From contig JABWDB010000003.1 of NCBI GenBank assembly GCA_019614645.1, positions 19,615,001-19,679,000 on the forward strand: a stretch of DNA of 64,000 bases. Direction: 5' to 3'. The stretch comes from Stratiolaelaps scimitus (lineage: Eukaryota > Arthropoda > Arachnida > Mesostigmata > Laelapidae). The notes under the pieces were generated by a model that was given only the letters and a program-made list of their open reading frames with translations, did not search any database and was not told the DNA's origin. A program made the position numbers and the translations under genes. Shown here in pieces: positions 13,672 through 26,727 of the stretch; within the stretch, counting starts at the first letter, position 1; each line of letters begins with the position of its first letter.

Positions 13672-16113
13672 GATAACAATGCGAATGATCGTCTCTCGTT
13701 TCCACAATAGACATGACCAAGTATGACACACAATGATTAGCCGCTGCCATCTTTCAGTCCGCAAAAATATCATTTTCGTTTGGAAAACGCAGAGCTGATC
13801 TACCCTAGCTTGTACATTCCCATAGAAAGCGAACCTCTCTCACCTTAGAATAGATTTGGGTCCGATGAGTTTCGCGTATGCTATTATAATTAGGTGACCA
13901 ATCGACTACCATTATTATTATAAGAGTGCAACTATTATTTATACAGCCAACTAGCCAATAGCCTTAATGTTATATATATATATATCTCATCTTATCAATG
14001 TTTCTTTATCTGAGGACTTGAGCATTCTGAAAACGGCAATATAAACGAATCTGAATGATCAAATAAACAATCTTCATTTTATTGCCAATCCCATAATAAA
14101 CCTCAATTTGAATAAATGAATGAAGATACATATACATATATATATATATATATATTCATTCACTAAAGGAAAAGTACCAAACGTCCATATCTCTAAAAGC
14201 TGTAGACGATTAAATGTCAGCCGGTTGGTTGCATATCGTACAAAGACTGAGGTGCAAGTTGTCCAAAAAGCAGCAACGCGCCCACAGAGATCAACGATAT
14301 CGTACTGTCATACGCAGACATGATGCCGCAATAACATTCACAAGAGGTCTCCTACTTCTACTACTACAACAGTAACAGCAACAACAACAGCACGCGATAA
14401 TACAACAGTCCAATCCCGAGTCTAACAACATCCCTTTTTTTTCTAGCCGATACCCCTCTTGACACGACCCCCTAAAGAAAAACAAAATCGTGAATCGGTT
14501 GTACACGCACAGATTTCGTTCAGTTCGTCCACTGATCGTATCTCGCATGACATCTGTTGCATCTGCATCTACGGACGCTGCTGCCGTGGCTAGCCATGGA
14601 CTGAAGCCAACAACAGAGCTGATATCACAATTGGCCGTCCGCCGTATACACAGTCGGACAGCCTTATATATATATACATATAGCAATGTGTTACTATATG
14701 ACTGTCTGTTGTCGTGGTAGTGTATTTCAATTAATGTGTGAGGCAGGAGGATTTCTGTAGCCGGCCGGGCTAAGCTGGCACAGTAAATCGAGTCTGTGCG
14801 GTACCTTTGCGGTGTTCGTTTCGTTTCCAGAGTCAGTCGGGGTTGACTGGTCACCTTGTTGTTACGGCGCAGAGAGAGAGAGAGACAGAGAGAGAATAAC
14901 CGAGCAAGATGCGAAATATATCGACTATGTAGGTATATTAAATAGAAATTGCCTTCCATTCGGCTACGCATGTGCGTCTGTCTGTGCTCGACTGTGATGC
15001 GATGCACGGCGGCCACTTGATATTATCTTCTTCATGATATCTGCTGTTATCGCTGACGAACATCTTCACGCATCTCCAGATCTTCCCGTCACCGCCGCCG
15101 CCGCCGCCGCCGTCGTCTCCATCCTCTTGATTCTCTCCCGGTTCTTCACTCGTCTCCTGACTTTGCGTAGGTTTCTTTATCTGTCTCTTGTTTATAGGAT
15201 ATTTCCTCCGCTTGCTATTCTCGCTTTTCCTCACTCTTTTTATTGCGTTGTATCATCATGTCCACGATTATCTACACACACAGACACGACACACACTCGC
15301 ACTCACATTGGTACTCGTGAAGACACACAGATAGACACACAGATGCTACATATTTGCATTCAGGAGAATTCAAAGTATTCAAAGATGGCTGGTGTACGAG
15401 GTCCGGTGAGGTGGGGGACTTATATCGGTTATGTGTGTCAGGGTGTTGTCGTCGGACCTCACGTTACGCGTATATCTATCGCGCAGAGATGGTCATATAT
15501 ATATATATATAATAGCCCGTTCAAGCAAAGGTTGGGACCCCGGCTGGGGGCGGAGGGCGATTAGGTGCGTGTGCGTCGGATTTTGCTTCTACAAGGCAAA
15601 AAATCACCCCAACTACGATCGGTGGTGCATGCCACAGCAAACTCTGATTTTGGGGACATACCCCATAGCGATAGCTGGCCACCTGATATATTGTAGGAGC
15701 CGCGACCGGACCAATGCCTGATGTCTCGTGGTGACTGCTTAGCATTGAAAGCTATAATTTTAGGTCTCGTTGAGGGGACAACAGCAGATATCTGCTAGAT
15801 ACTACCCGTGTAGGGTCTATTTGTTCGTAGGCGATCGCGCCGAAGATGAGTGCAACCAGCACCGGGTTTGGCCTGGTCCGCTACCTGGCGCGCTCGCGAG
15901 GTTAGAATGTCACCGTTACGGGGAATTTGCATGATGCCCTCTTAGGCTCGATCAAGGCAACTGAGCAAGCGGCGAACAGTGGTCACTTCGACCCACCCTT
16001 TCCGTGAGAGCTGTCTGGCTCACGTAATCATGTCTACCGCGGCCATCACAACAGGTCCTCTCGGTGACGAATGACTTTCTCGTCAATTTCGATATTCGGG
16101 GGTAGAAGAGGGG
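13672..16113. other. Non-coding interval with a long but low-complexity open frame
   Basis: Short TA runs occur at about 13970, 14137 and 15496, with a GA run near 14873. A 242-codon open frame on the minus strand (14291-15016) begins with GTG rather than ATG, runs through GA/CT and TA microsatellites and a Cys run from CAA repeats, and resembles no family. I treat it as chance. Confidence 0.5.
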
Positions 16114-16141
16114 TATATATATATATATGTATACATCTCTT

Positions 16142-16185
<44 letters not shown>
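16114..16185. repeat. (TA)n-(CT)n-(TA)n compound microsatellite
   Basis: Two TA runs flank a CT run of about 22 bp. Confidence 0.9.
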
Positions 16186-17298
16186 ACCTGAACCCTCTTC
16201 TAGGTCACCCTCTCTTGACGGTACACGAGTCATCCAGCGAAACGCCAGCGAGAGAGAGAAAGAGAGAGCTATTTGTGCTACAGCTACGAGATTCCCTCAT
16301 CAAGAGCCACAACCTGTAGATACGATCCGTTCGACCCGAAAGTCGCCGACCTTCAGGATCGTCTCCGACTTCTGACGACGAAGTCTAGTGTCGTCCGGTG
16401 CGTGCGTGTCTGATCATCTGTATCATAAGGTGTCTGCACGGTATGTGTATTGTGACTATGAACATAATATAGGAAGGTGGAGGAACCTCTCAAACAGCGA
16501 TTACTTTTTCGTCGGCGCCTCGATGTAACCGGCACAATTCAGTCAGCAACCTGCAGAAGAGCTCTGCGCGTCGTCGACGTAATCACCCAAGCGACGACGA
16601 CGACGGCGGCGGCCGCGGCGGCAGGTTGCGGGCCTGTCCTCTCCTGAGTCGGCAGTGGTGAAACCATCGGGAGTTAGCAGTCGGCAATCGGTCGATACGA
16701 TTGTCGAATTACGTAGAATCATACCGGCCCACTTTAATCGTGAGATGTGATGCTCACTCGGTGCTAGATGACGCACACCGTTTGACTGGCTTGCCGGTAC
16801 CGGGCCGCCGGCGTGCGGAGTCGACTGTTCGTCTGATGATGTGTGGCGTCATTCATTGGGCTGTACTGTCTCTCTCTCTCTCTGTTCTGATCAGGAGAAA
16901 GCTTATGGGGTCTCCGATCTGCTTGTTATGTGCTGTACAAACGTGACTCTGGAAATTGACGTTGAACCAAACGGAGAGGAATATCGAGGCAAGGGAAGAT
17001 CGTTCAATTATATAATGAAACTGTTTAGAATATGACATTGCTCATGGGGTATTAACCGTGACATTGGTGGTGCTTAAGAGAATCATCACGGGTTAGAATA
17101 ATATATGTATAGCTAGATGCATAGAAATTGCGCGATGCTCGATCATAAATCCGTCTCACACCTGGCCGCGGACATATCACTCATGTGATATATCAGCCAC
17201 TGCTATGCCGAGCAGGGCATAACTCCTGAATGAAATCTGCCAGATTCACCAGATAATCTACCGGATTTATCCATCCACCAGATACCCGATATCTACTA
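16186..17298. other. Non-coding interval, nothing supported
   Basis: Ordinary sequence with a CGA/CGG-rich patch near 16590-16625, a CT run near 16868, and a small perfect ATATCAC/GTGATAT inverted repeat near 17175-17192. Confidence 0.55.
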
Positions 17299-17517
17299 GA
17301 TTAGCAAACTACGGAGTGACTGAGAGTAAGATAGAGATAGAGAGATAGAGGAGGCGAGACAGATGCATAAGCTACGATGCTCAGGATCCCGACAACGTCA
17401 TGCGAGGAGGGCGACGATTTTGATGACGTTGATGACGATGATGGTGGTGGCGGCGGCGGCGGCAATGATGATGCTACCGCTGGCGTAGCTGATGACGGTG
17501 ATGAGAACGCCAATTAA
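17299..17517. repeat. Duplicated segment, copy 1
   Basis: This segment recurs in direct orientation at 19557-19797. Shared sequence runs from GATTAGCAAACTACGGAGTG through a GATAGA tract, CAGGATCCCGACAACGTCAT, a (GATGAT)/(GGC)n tract and GCCAATTAA. Identity over the unique part is above 90 percent. Copy 1 has a shorter GA-rich tract. Both copies keep an open minus-strand frame, but of nine codon differences I compared only three are synonymous, so the frame is not under coding constraint. Confidence 0.85.
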
Positions 17518-19556
17518 TAATTCTACGGCGTATTTAGTTGATCAAGCTATGTTTCGCGCGTGAGATACAGCGCTCGGCACTTTTCAAATATTTGTCATCA
17601 CAAAACCCTTATTGTTGTGGCAGACGCCAGACTGGCCGACTGGCCGAACCTCGAAGGTCACCCTGAGCACGTGTCTAATGGTGAGCCAGTTCTGGCCAGC
17701 AGCTGTCGCTATCCGTACGGAATTCTAGAAATCAGCAACGTTCTGTACATTATCAGTGCCCAGTGCTCTCTCTCTCTCTCTGTGTGTCTGTGTGCTATAT
17801 CCGAGTTTCTCTCTCGTTCTCTGCGCGATGAACTTAAACGCAATTTCGAGAGCTTGTCTGAGTCCGACCGTCAGACGCTTGTACATGACTCCGGGGATCA
17901 CCCGCGTACTGCGGTGTGATCGCTACATGCTAGTGGCTGTAGTCCTTAAGGTGAATGCTGAAATGTGACCTTTGTGTGCCAACCTGTAGCCAACCATTGC
18001 TCGAACAGGTGTTAAAGTAGGTGGTACACATCTTGTATGTCCTCGGAAAGTTCTCCCGCGGCGACGTAAATGGCGACACGTGCACTCTTAACGCGAGTAG
18101 TACGCTTTAAAAATCTACATGAACTCGGTGGCATGGTTGAATGGTCAATAAATTGCAATAAATATCGCCCTATAAAACTGTATGATTATGTCATAATAGA
18201 TGGTCTAGATATTTGATTAAATTTGATGGACACGCACACATGTCGGTCTGCTCGTGCAACTGGCCGAAATGTTCACTTTCTGTTTTCATAGCTCCATCCA
18301 GTAGGAGCAATGTGTTGTTACACATGAACAGTAAGTTAGCCGTGCAACTTAGCGCCACCCTAAGTGCCAACTTCAATTTTCCCTAAAACGAAAGGTTGAG
18401 CTGCCATTACCGACCAAAAACTGCTGCTGCTGTTGCTGGTGCTCTTCTATTATTAGTGAGCATTTGGAGATTCACTCAGTGCAAAGAACCTCTAGCTACA
18501 CTGATACAGTCTGTACCGCTTTCTCCGTTCGAATCATTATTATTATTTTCGAATCATCATCATCATTATGCTTGTGTACGACACTTTGTCCGCTTGTCAG
18601 AGTACGTCAGAATGATTTATTCGATAAAATATGATCTGGGGTTAACTATTCAACGGTCAACAATGCGATCGACCAGATCCGCCCTCTTGGCATTCACTTC
18701 GATCCGGCACGCTCGTTACAACGAAATGTAGTCGTCACAGAGAATTTTAGGTTCGATTTGCGACCACCTATTGCATTTTAACGACACGAAAGAGTATTTC
18801 TGAGCTTTGACCGCCTGTTAGCGATTGTATTCTACATTTCCTTTCCATTGACCTTGATTATTATATGTACGAAGGTGGGAGCTCTATCTGAAGGCGTGGA
18901 TTCGAATTCAACACTCATGAGAAATTATACTTTGCTTTACCTACGAAACAAGCATTACCTACGAAACATAATTATGATTCTTCCAGTCCATTTTACACAT
19001 TAATAAGGAGGAAATATGCTATACATCTCAGTGCAGGGCAACTCGTTTTGATCTGTACGCGCCGCGGCAGTAGCAGCAGCAGCAATTGCCTGTGAACTCC
19101 ACATCTAACAGAATCAATTATTTCTCTGTTTTTTTTGATCGCACGGTGTCAACCTCTACAGTTGTCATCGTCGACTCATCCTCGTTCGGCTCAATTTGGA
19201 CAATCCCGCTGGCTCAGTATCGGTGAAATAAATTATATGAAGTATAATAAACTAATGGACAAATATAATAAACAAAATAAGTACTTCCGAACGAGGAGAG
19301 AACTCACGGCCGGACTAATCCGTGATGCCTCTATCAGCTATTGCTGCTCGACGACTCCTGCTGCTGCTGCTGATACTGATGCCGACGCTGTTGTGACGTA
19401 ACAACGCGCAGCGGCCTGCAGAAATAGCTGCTCACTACATATCAGTCCGTAGTCGTAATGCAAGCGTAACAGCAGCAGCAGCAGTGGCGTTGCTAGTATC
19501 TCGATTCTATATGATAGCTTTGCGGTTGTACTATTGTATGAGCCCCGGCAGTGGCA
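17518..19556. other. Non-coding interval between the two duplicated segments
   Basis: CT run near 17765-17782, ATT/ATC repeats near 18535-18570 and CAG runs near 19070 and 19470. No gene is recognised. Confidence 0.55.
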
Positions 19557-19797
19557 GATTAGCAAACTACGGAGTGACTGAGGCACAAAGAGACAGAAAG
19601 AGAGAGTCAGATAGATATAGAGAGATAGAGGAGGCGAGACAGATGCACAAGCTGCGATGCTCAGGATCCCGACAACGTCATGCGAGGAGGGCGCCGATTT
19701 TGATGACGTTGATGATGATGATGGAGGTGGCGGCGGCGGCAGCAATGATGATCCTACCGCTGGCGTAGCTGATGACGATGATGAGAATGCCAATTAA
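19557..19797. repeat. Duplicated segment, copy 2
   Basis: This is the direct repeat of 17299-17517, about 2.25 kb away, with an extra 20-odd bp in the GA/CA-rich tract after GTGACTGAG. The flanks outside the shared block are unrelated, so this is a local segmental duplication or a short non-autonomous element. I see no terminal inverted repeats or clear target-site duplications. Confidence 0.85.
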
Positions 19798-20131
19798 AAG
19801 AACCAATCTACCGCGCTCTGCGCCATCGCTTCATCGCCTGAGGGACGCAATGCGAGCAGCGAGCGTGTGCAGCAGTCTCGCTCTGCGCTTTCTGCCGCTC
19901 TGAATCTGCTGGACCTCACTGTTCGTTTTCGTTGTTGGCTTCGTTCGGTTGCCAGCAGAGTCAGTAGTAATATAATAGTATTAGTAGAGTAGTGACGACG
20001 GCGGTGATAAACACCGCCCGTCAGTCAGACAAACGTGTAACTTCACCATCAGTTGGCGTTGGTCGGTCGGTCGCTTGTTGAGGTGACACTGCGACACTTC
20101 ATTCGGACAATATGGAACAATGGAGCAGCAA

Positions 20132-20132
20132 C

Positions 20133-20166
<34 letters not shown>

Positions 20167-20168
20167 GA
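20132..20168. repeat. (GA)n microsatellite
   Basis: GA repeats with one GGGA interruption. GAGAG is also the core of GAGA-factor sites, but length alone explains the match. Confidence 0.9.
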
Positions 20169-20464
20169 ATACTGACGTGAAAGGCATCAGCAGCACTCTA
20201 CATGACAGGCCACATAGATAGATACGTGCACACAGAGACATATCCATCCAACTACATTGGGTATCAACGTCATTACGTGACGGAAACATCAACATTCGAA
20301 AAATGAGAATCTCTCAATCACCGCCAGAGGGAAGAAACGACGAAATATGATCCATTCCCTACATTATGAAGTTGTATGATATGATCAATCTACATATAAC
20401 TGAGCGTATTGTGCTTTATTTGTCGTGTGTGCAGTGTGGTAGAGGCGAATCTCAGATGTGTGCG

Positions 20465-20466
<2 letters not shown>

Positions 20467-20498
<32 letters not shown>

Positions 20499-20520
20499 AT
20501 ATATATATATATATATATAT
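20467..20520. repeat. (TCTA)n-(TA)n compound microsatellite
   Basis: Tetranucleotide TCTA units grade into a TA run. Confidence 0.9.
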
Positions 20521-22393
20521 GATTTTCATATGAAGACTTCTATTGTTGTTTGATTTGATAGATAGTTGGTTATAGTTTCGATTGATATGAATTATTAGGG
20601 AAACTCAAAATAAGAGTGCGAAAGATACTATGTAATGTTCTTCTTTGTTCTATCATTCATTGTTGGAGGATACTTACCCTTCACTTTTTCCCAAGTTTTC
20701 ACGTGTTGCTATTATGTATTATATATATATATATGTTCTTTGCATATATATAGATAATCTAGCCACATAACAGTACTATCCACAATTCATCACGATTTGT
20801 CGTTCGCTGGCGTTGATTAAACAAGAAAACATGATATGTTTAACGCAGGTGGCAAACATGCGCGCCAACGTCAACCATCAACACCGGCACAATAACAACA
20901 AAGCGAGCACCACAAGCTGGCCGCCAGATCGGTTGGCTAACTTTATTAATAGATATCTCGCCACCAGCCATCCCGTGTCGTTAGCTGCTGCCGCCGCCAC
21001 CGTAGTAATACTATCTAGCTGGTAGTTCACTTCTGCTGACGGCAATGATAGGTCCGGTCGGATTCTGTGGGTGACAAATCCAAGTGTAATCAAATATAGC
21101 CACCATAGCACACAGCCCACTGCCGGGCCAAGCAACCGATCGCTGATCCGTCCGACTCTGTATATGTCTGTCTAACTGACTGAGTAAATGACCGGGGACG
21201 TCTGCCTATCCCTGACATTATTATTACAATGTTATAGAACCTCTAACGAAAGAGAAGTCAGTTCAACAGTGTTCAGATAGATCCCTAAAGCACACAGATA
21301 AACGGTTATAGTGGCAGGCAGTCCGGTGCACGGCTCGCACCACAGTGCCGCCATCCAGAGATAATAGAATGACCCCAACCAGCAGCGTCAACAGCAGCAG
21401 CAGAACACGTACGAGCAAATGAACAAACCAATGGGACGTCTACCGGCTGATAGCAGCGGAAGCTATCAACCGCGCAGGCAATGACAACAATAACAAGAAG
21501 GACTGCAACAACGTCGGCAGTAAGGGCGAACAACGACAACAACGACTACAACAACAACAACAACAATATATTGTACATCTCTGCTGTTGGTTGGTGTCAG
21601 TTGAACGAGGAAGATACCGAGTGGTAGTCCGGAAACTTGCTGGTGCTGGATTGCCAGTGTGAAGAGTGCAGAGCGCTTCGTAGGGATACGTAATCTAATA
21701 GTTGTTGTGTCTATTAGACTAGTTTGTATGTCTGTATGCATATCGGTTTGATGAAGCCGGTCGCCCGATCGTAACGGGTTGTACACTTTGTATTTGAACG
21801 TGGTGTCATAATTTTTCACTCAAGGTCGAATCTACAGGCTTTCATCATAAGCTTCTTATGCTAACGCATAAAGCCACGACAAATCTGTGTGTGTTTCCAT
21901 TCGAGCATCATTTTGCCTTTATTGTTTATGCTTGTTGGTACACATTGGTTGTTGAAAGGATATTGAAAGAATGAATCGTCGATCGTCTCGGGGTACCTGT
22001 TTGCTTACAAGTGACAAACCCCATCCACATGTCCATAGGTCTTTGATAGAGGATCTCGTCAACGTAAGCGTGTGGCTGTAATCGAGGTGGCTAATTAGTC
22101 ATATGTATATATACATATGATTGCAGGGAGAATGAAGACAGTCCACGGAGTCCCCCTCATCTTACCAAATATCCACAGGCCAAGAGTGAATCTTGTGGAT
22201 AACCATCAAGTAACGTTGAGAGCTTAGAGCGCATTGAACTCGATGAGGCTCGCTACAAAAAATGCAATCAAGACGATTTTGACCTTAGCTTTAATTCGTA
22301 CATCAATAGTGACGGGTTTCACCGACCAATGGACGTTTATTTTGGTAAGAGAAAGGTGCTGCACCTCAAAGGCCGGTTGCCCCCTATTGAGAC

Positions 22394-22397
<4 letters not shown>

Positions 22398-22436
<39 letters not shown>
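22398..22436. repeat. (TA)n microsatellite
   Basis: An uninterrupted TA run of about 38 bp ending in ACGCG. Confidence 0.9.
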
Positions 22437-22437
<1 letters not shown>

Positions 22438-25400
22438 GCGTGAGCGTAACCGATTATGAATCATACAATACCACATTCAGCATCTGGCTCGGGCATGTTG
22501 ACCGAATGGCTTGCCTGTATGTTTCTCACCTTGTTTTGTGCCAAGTATTGTTCTGTGCTTATCTCTGGGTGTCAGTTTCGGTCCAGATAACCGGCAGTGA
22601 CGTGCGGCACGCAACAGCCGATGCGGCGTCATCGACGTCGGCGTCCATGTAGCCGCCATGTCTGCCAGGACAGAGTAACTGACGATCACGACTGCAAAGC
22701 GATACTATGCTTCGTCGGCTTTTGCTGCTGCTCTATCAGCAATAGATGTATCAGCGGTAGGAGATAGGCCTAATAGGCCCGCCCTGTTAGGGCGCCTACC
22801 TATCTAGCTAGGGTGACCAGAACCTTGCAGAAGAGGGCCTTGTCCGACGCCGGGAACAAGGGCAAGCTGGAGTCACAAGCCCTTCTGGTCCTGATATGCA
22901 CTAACTTGTCTGACTGTTTGTCTGACACAGCGTAGGGACAGCGCAACAACCTTCGCCGTGCCACCGAGAGCTTCACCGGCTCCATTCACTGGTTACACAG
23001 CCAGCTAGTCGAGCTAGCGCGATCATGCCTGATGCTGACGCTAGGTCCACTCTTGTCCGACAGCGTCCATGGGAACAGGGCAGAGAAACTGGAAGGAGCA
23101 ATATATGCGACACATGTTAGCAGCAAAAAACGCTCCCGCAGTGACGAACTGTCCCAGCGTCGACATCCCGGCGGCAGCCTCGTCAGTTCGCTCACGATTG
23201 CGAGGGAACGTCCGAGTAGGCTACTTTCTCAGCGGCATTAGGCTATCATCATTCTGCCAGCACTTCACGTCCTGCCAATATCTTCTGTTACCTCTCTCTC
23301 TCTCTCTCTCGCTCACTTACTCACTCATGTTTTCCGTGTTTGGACAGGTCGCTCGATACAGCAGCAGCGGCGGCGGCTGCGATCGCTGCTGTTGCCAGAG
23401 CAGCCTAGCTGCTTGTACATATTAGCAGGCCGACTAGCATAGTTGTCTTTCGGCGGTAGCTGTTGCTGCTAAACGATTGTTGGCGGCCGCAGCGAGCGGC
23501 AACCAACTGACTAGGCCTGTACCTATAAGGTGGGATAGGCCTGAATAGCGATAGTTAGATCGAGCGCGCCGGCAACAAACACTCGTTGTCAGTGTCGCAT
23601 TTATCTGCGGGGCGGCGGCGGCGGTGGCAACAACAGAGGCAGCAGCAGCAGTTGACGATTCCCGCACAATGAAGGTGACCCCTTGGTCACACGTCATCCA
23701 AGGTCGTAGCAACCTACAACACACCCGCATTGTGTGCTGCGGCAGAAACAACAACAACAACAACAACTACTACAATATTCGGCGGTGACAGCAAATTTTG
23801 GTACTGTGCCGGTCTGAGCTGTGGCTTCTGCTGCTGCTGCTGCGACGGTGGCCGTTGTTGTGCTCTCTTTTTGTAATTACGAAATCGATAGATGGACAAG
23901 TAGGTGTCGATAATTTCTGCCTGCGTTACCTGTCACTGTTGTGGTGGCGTGCAATGCTGAAGTGATACAATTGTACAACGGAGGGGTATTGCTTGCATGC
24001 GTTGCAACTATTAGAGTAATAAATAGATAACGCAGTTTTTTCTCTAAGTTTATGATCGGAAAATGGTACATCATAAGATAAATTAGCCGTTTAGAACTCG
24101 ACTTGCGCTGGCGCAGAGCAGCGTGAACGAATGCATGAGGGATGAGGTAGCATTTAATGGGGAATGGCCAACACGGAGAGCGACTTAGGTTTCATTGGGT
24201 AACTCGTACCCGTATCTCTATAGATCTTCTCGATCTATCAACTTCGGCAATGATCGCCTTTCTCCGATGCAATATGCGCAATGTGAGGTATCACATCTAG
24301 CATTTGCCAATTGAATTCCATACTCATATGGAATACGCGGTACACAACTTCGTCCGAGACTTCGTCGCAATGAAGAGCCGCAGACAGCTTCGGCTGCTTC
24401 AAATCATCGCTGCCCGATTGCTGCTGGCAGTTGCTGCTGCAGGTTGTACGCGCGTATCAACCTGCTGCCGGTGTCGTGTTGAAAAATTGCCACCAACCCG
24501 AGCGTCCATCGTAGAGCTACAGTCGAAGTCCCGCACGCACTCCGAGGCACCTGTCTCAGCGACGTCGAGTCGTCGTGTCTCTCTCTCTATCTCTCTTCTC
24601 GCTTACTTACTAGCCCTGCCTGCAGGCTAATATCGGTCGTTCCTCGAAGTACAGCGGTCGCCGGGGTAATCGGCCCGAATGGGTTAAAGAAGCAACAAGC
24701 GGTGCCGCCCCCTGAAACTACCGAAAGGCTCCGAACGAACAACCGGGGGAGGCTACATTTCATGACATTAGGTTTTGTGACCCGCCGGCGCAACTTGTGA
24801 GCAGGGCCTAATAATCAGCGGTTTGGTTGAAGACACGTAACATCATGAATGTTGGACACGATAGAGTTAAGTGGGAGAGTTATGGCTGGGACGGGAGACG
24901 TATGGAGCGCTATGGTGAGGTCGATCTGATCTCGAGCAGGTCTGAGCGAAGCCGCGACGATCGTCGCCGTTCCTGCCGTAGCTGTTTCTACGCGTATCAG
25001 CATCGTCGTCGTCTGTTTGAAGCTCCGCAGATAGCGGACTGTCTTGATCGGCGCATTGGTGGTCGCCGAGAGTTTTGGCGACTCGAGATTATGTGGTCAC
25101 GGAAATACTTCGTGGAAGGTCGTAGTCACCAACGCAATGTGCCCTCAAGTCACTCACTGATACCCGACGAAGTCGCATGCGAAACAAATGATGCTCCGGT
25201 GTCGTTAGCTAGCCCCAACGTTGGCTGATGCTGTTCCCACTGATGTCGGGACGAATATAGGTATGGCCACGCATGGCACACGATACAACAAGAAAAATGT
25301 ATATATATATATATAGCGTGTAAGACAACTCAAGCGTTGTCAAAACTGCCCTTCCGCTAGTTAATAGATGATGTTTGTACTTTATTGTACATTCTAACCT

Positions 25401-26650
25401 GGATATGATTTTTTAATGAACGATAATTACTCTTGCTTCTATTAGGCCAACCTTGGCGTTTGCATAATAACAGAAATGCACATAATTGGCTTCACATAAA
25501 GAATTGTGAATCGACGCACATAAAGAATTGGGTGTCTGTTGCAGGCCTTCCTTTGATACCAGAAGTGTCGTACAAATCACGTACAAATTGTTGATTGTCC
25601 AAAACAAAAAAACATCATAGTCGTCTATATTAGCTAGGTGCAAAACGTGTCGATGCTAATTTGATCGAAACCCGATAGCTTGTGAACCGCAGATATCTCT
25701 ACCAGTTTCAATATCTATATTCGATATTACGTTCTCCTTTTACAAGTGTGTATATTCACATGCGAGAGGCCAATTACAGACGAATCAGACTCTCATCTCG
25801 ATCAGCCGCAAACAGGCACTACGATATTCTTCTAAAAGCGAATGGCTAGTTAAGTTAACGTATACAGAACGATACAGACGTCATATTTTCGGACCGTACA
25901 CATCCACTTATTCATCCAACGCTGTGTGTTACATGACACAGGGCATGGTACACAATACACATAACGGCACTATCAACCATCCGCGGACCCTCCATACTAC
26001 CATGGTTTATGATACTATTATATAATAGCAAGCGGCGAACAGCCGCTTGTTGCCACCTGTATCCAGCGAGCAGCCTAGCTAACTTCCTTGCTATATTTGC
26101 GTTGACTCTGGTGTAAGCATTTGTCCGTCTACATCTCGTGCTCATTGGTTTACACCGATTGTTTATTTTCCTCGTTGTTTATTTTTGCTTCTGGTAACGG
26201 TTTTCACTACGATGACGTTGAAAGCTTCATTGTCGACATGATATAGCAGTTTAGCTTCATCCATCAGCACATTTTTCCGCAACCTGCGGTGAGTTTCACC
26301 GCAGCGTTGGAGCGCATGTTGACGTTAGGGCGTATGTCGGCGTATGTGTGTGTGTGTATACTGTAGAGTGCTGTGAACGTGGAGGTAAAAGGTGAATCAA
26401 ACAGCTGAAAAGCCAATGTAGTGGGAAATATCACTGTTCATGAGAAGTGCCCCCATTACTGTTGCAGCACCACCAACGACATCATGATGCTCAGGGCTCC
26501 ACGTCCAGGGCCACGTCTACGTCTACAGCCGCCCCCGCTTGGAGAATGCCCTATAGTTGGAGGTTGTTGTGGTGACCGTCATCAGAAACGAACAATGCAC
26601 TCGCTTTTGTCCTTCGGTGTCAAATGTGTCCCAACTACCTCTTCTAAGCT

Positions 26651-26653
<3 letters not shown>
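22437..26653. other. Non-coding interval with one unrecognised 127-codon frame
   Basis: A CT run (about 23292-23311), GGC and CAG tracts near 23605-23650, and a perfect 9-bp hairpin at 26284-26304 are visible. The plus-strand frame 24845-25228 starts with ATG and is Arg-rich without repeats, but matches no family I know. Length alone does not make it a gene. Confidence 0.5.
22763..22804. repeat. Hairpin-forming inverted repeat
   Basis: GATAGG, TAGG and CGCCCT on the left pair with AGGGCG, CCTA and CCTATC on the right, around a GTT loop. This gives 16 paired bases with bulges only on the left arm. No gene is next to it; its function is unknown. Confidence 0.6.
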
Positions 26654-26681
<28 letters not shown>

Positions 26682-26686
26682 ATACA

Positions 26687-26722
<36 letters not shown>
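26654..26722. repeat. (TA)n/(GT)n microsatellite
   Basis: Three TA runs are separated by GTATA and GTGTGTA interruptions. Confidence 0.9.

Positions 26723-26727
<5 letters not shown>

Larger units (their letters stand above)
19798..22397. other. Non-coding interval, nothing coding supported
   Basis: Contains the GA and TCTA/TA microsatellites listed separately, a CAA run near 21545-21568, a TCTAATAG/CTATTAGA inverted repeat (21694-21718) and a perfect 22-bp palindrome (22099-22120). Confidence 0.55.

Noticed and set aside
14291..15016. 242-codon minus-strand open frame
   Set aside because: It starts with GTG, runs through GA/CT and TA microsatellites and a CAA-derived Cys run, and resembles no protein family.
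17301..19793. Paired minus-strand Ser/Pro-rich frames in the two duplicated segments, as a possible gene pair
   Set aside because: Both begin with TTG rather than ATG, and only three of nine codon differences are synonymous, so there is no sign of protein constraint.
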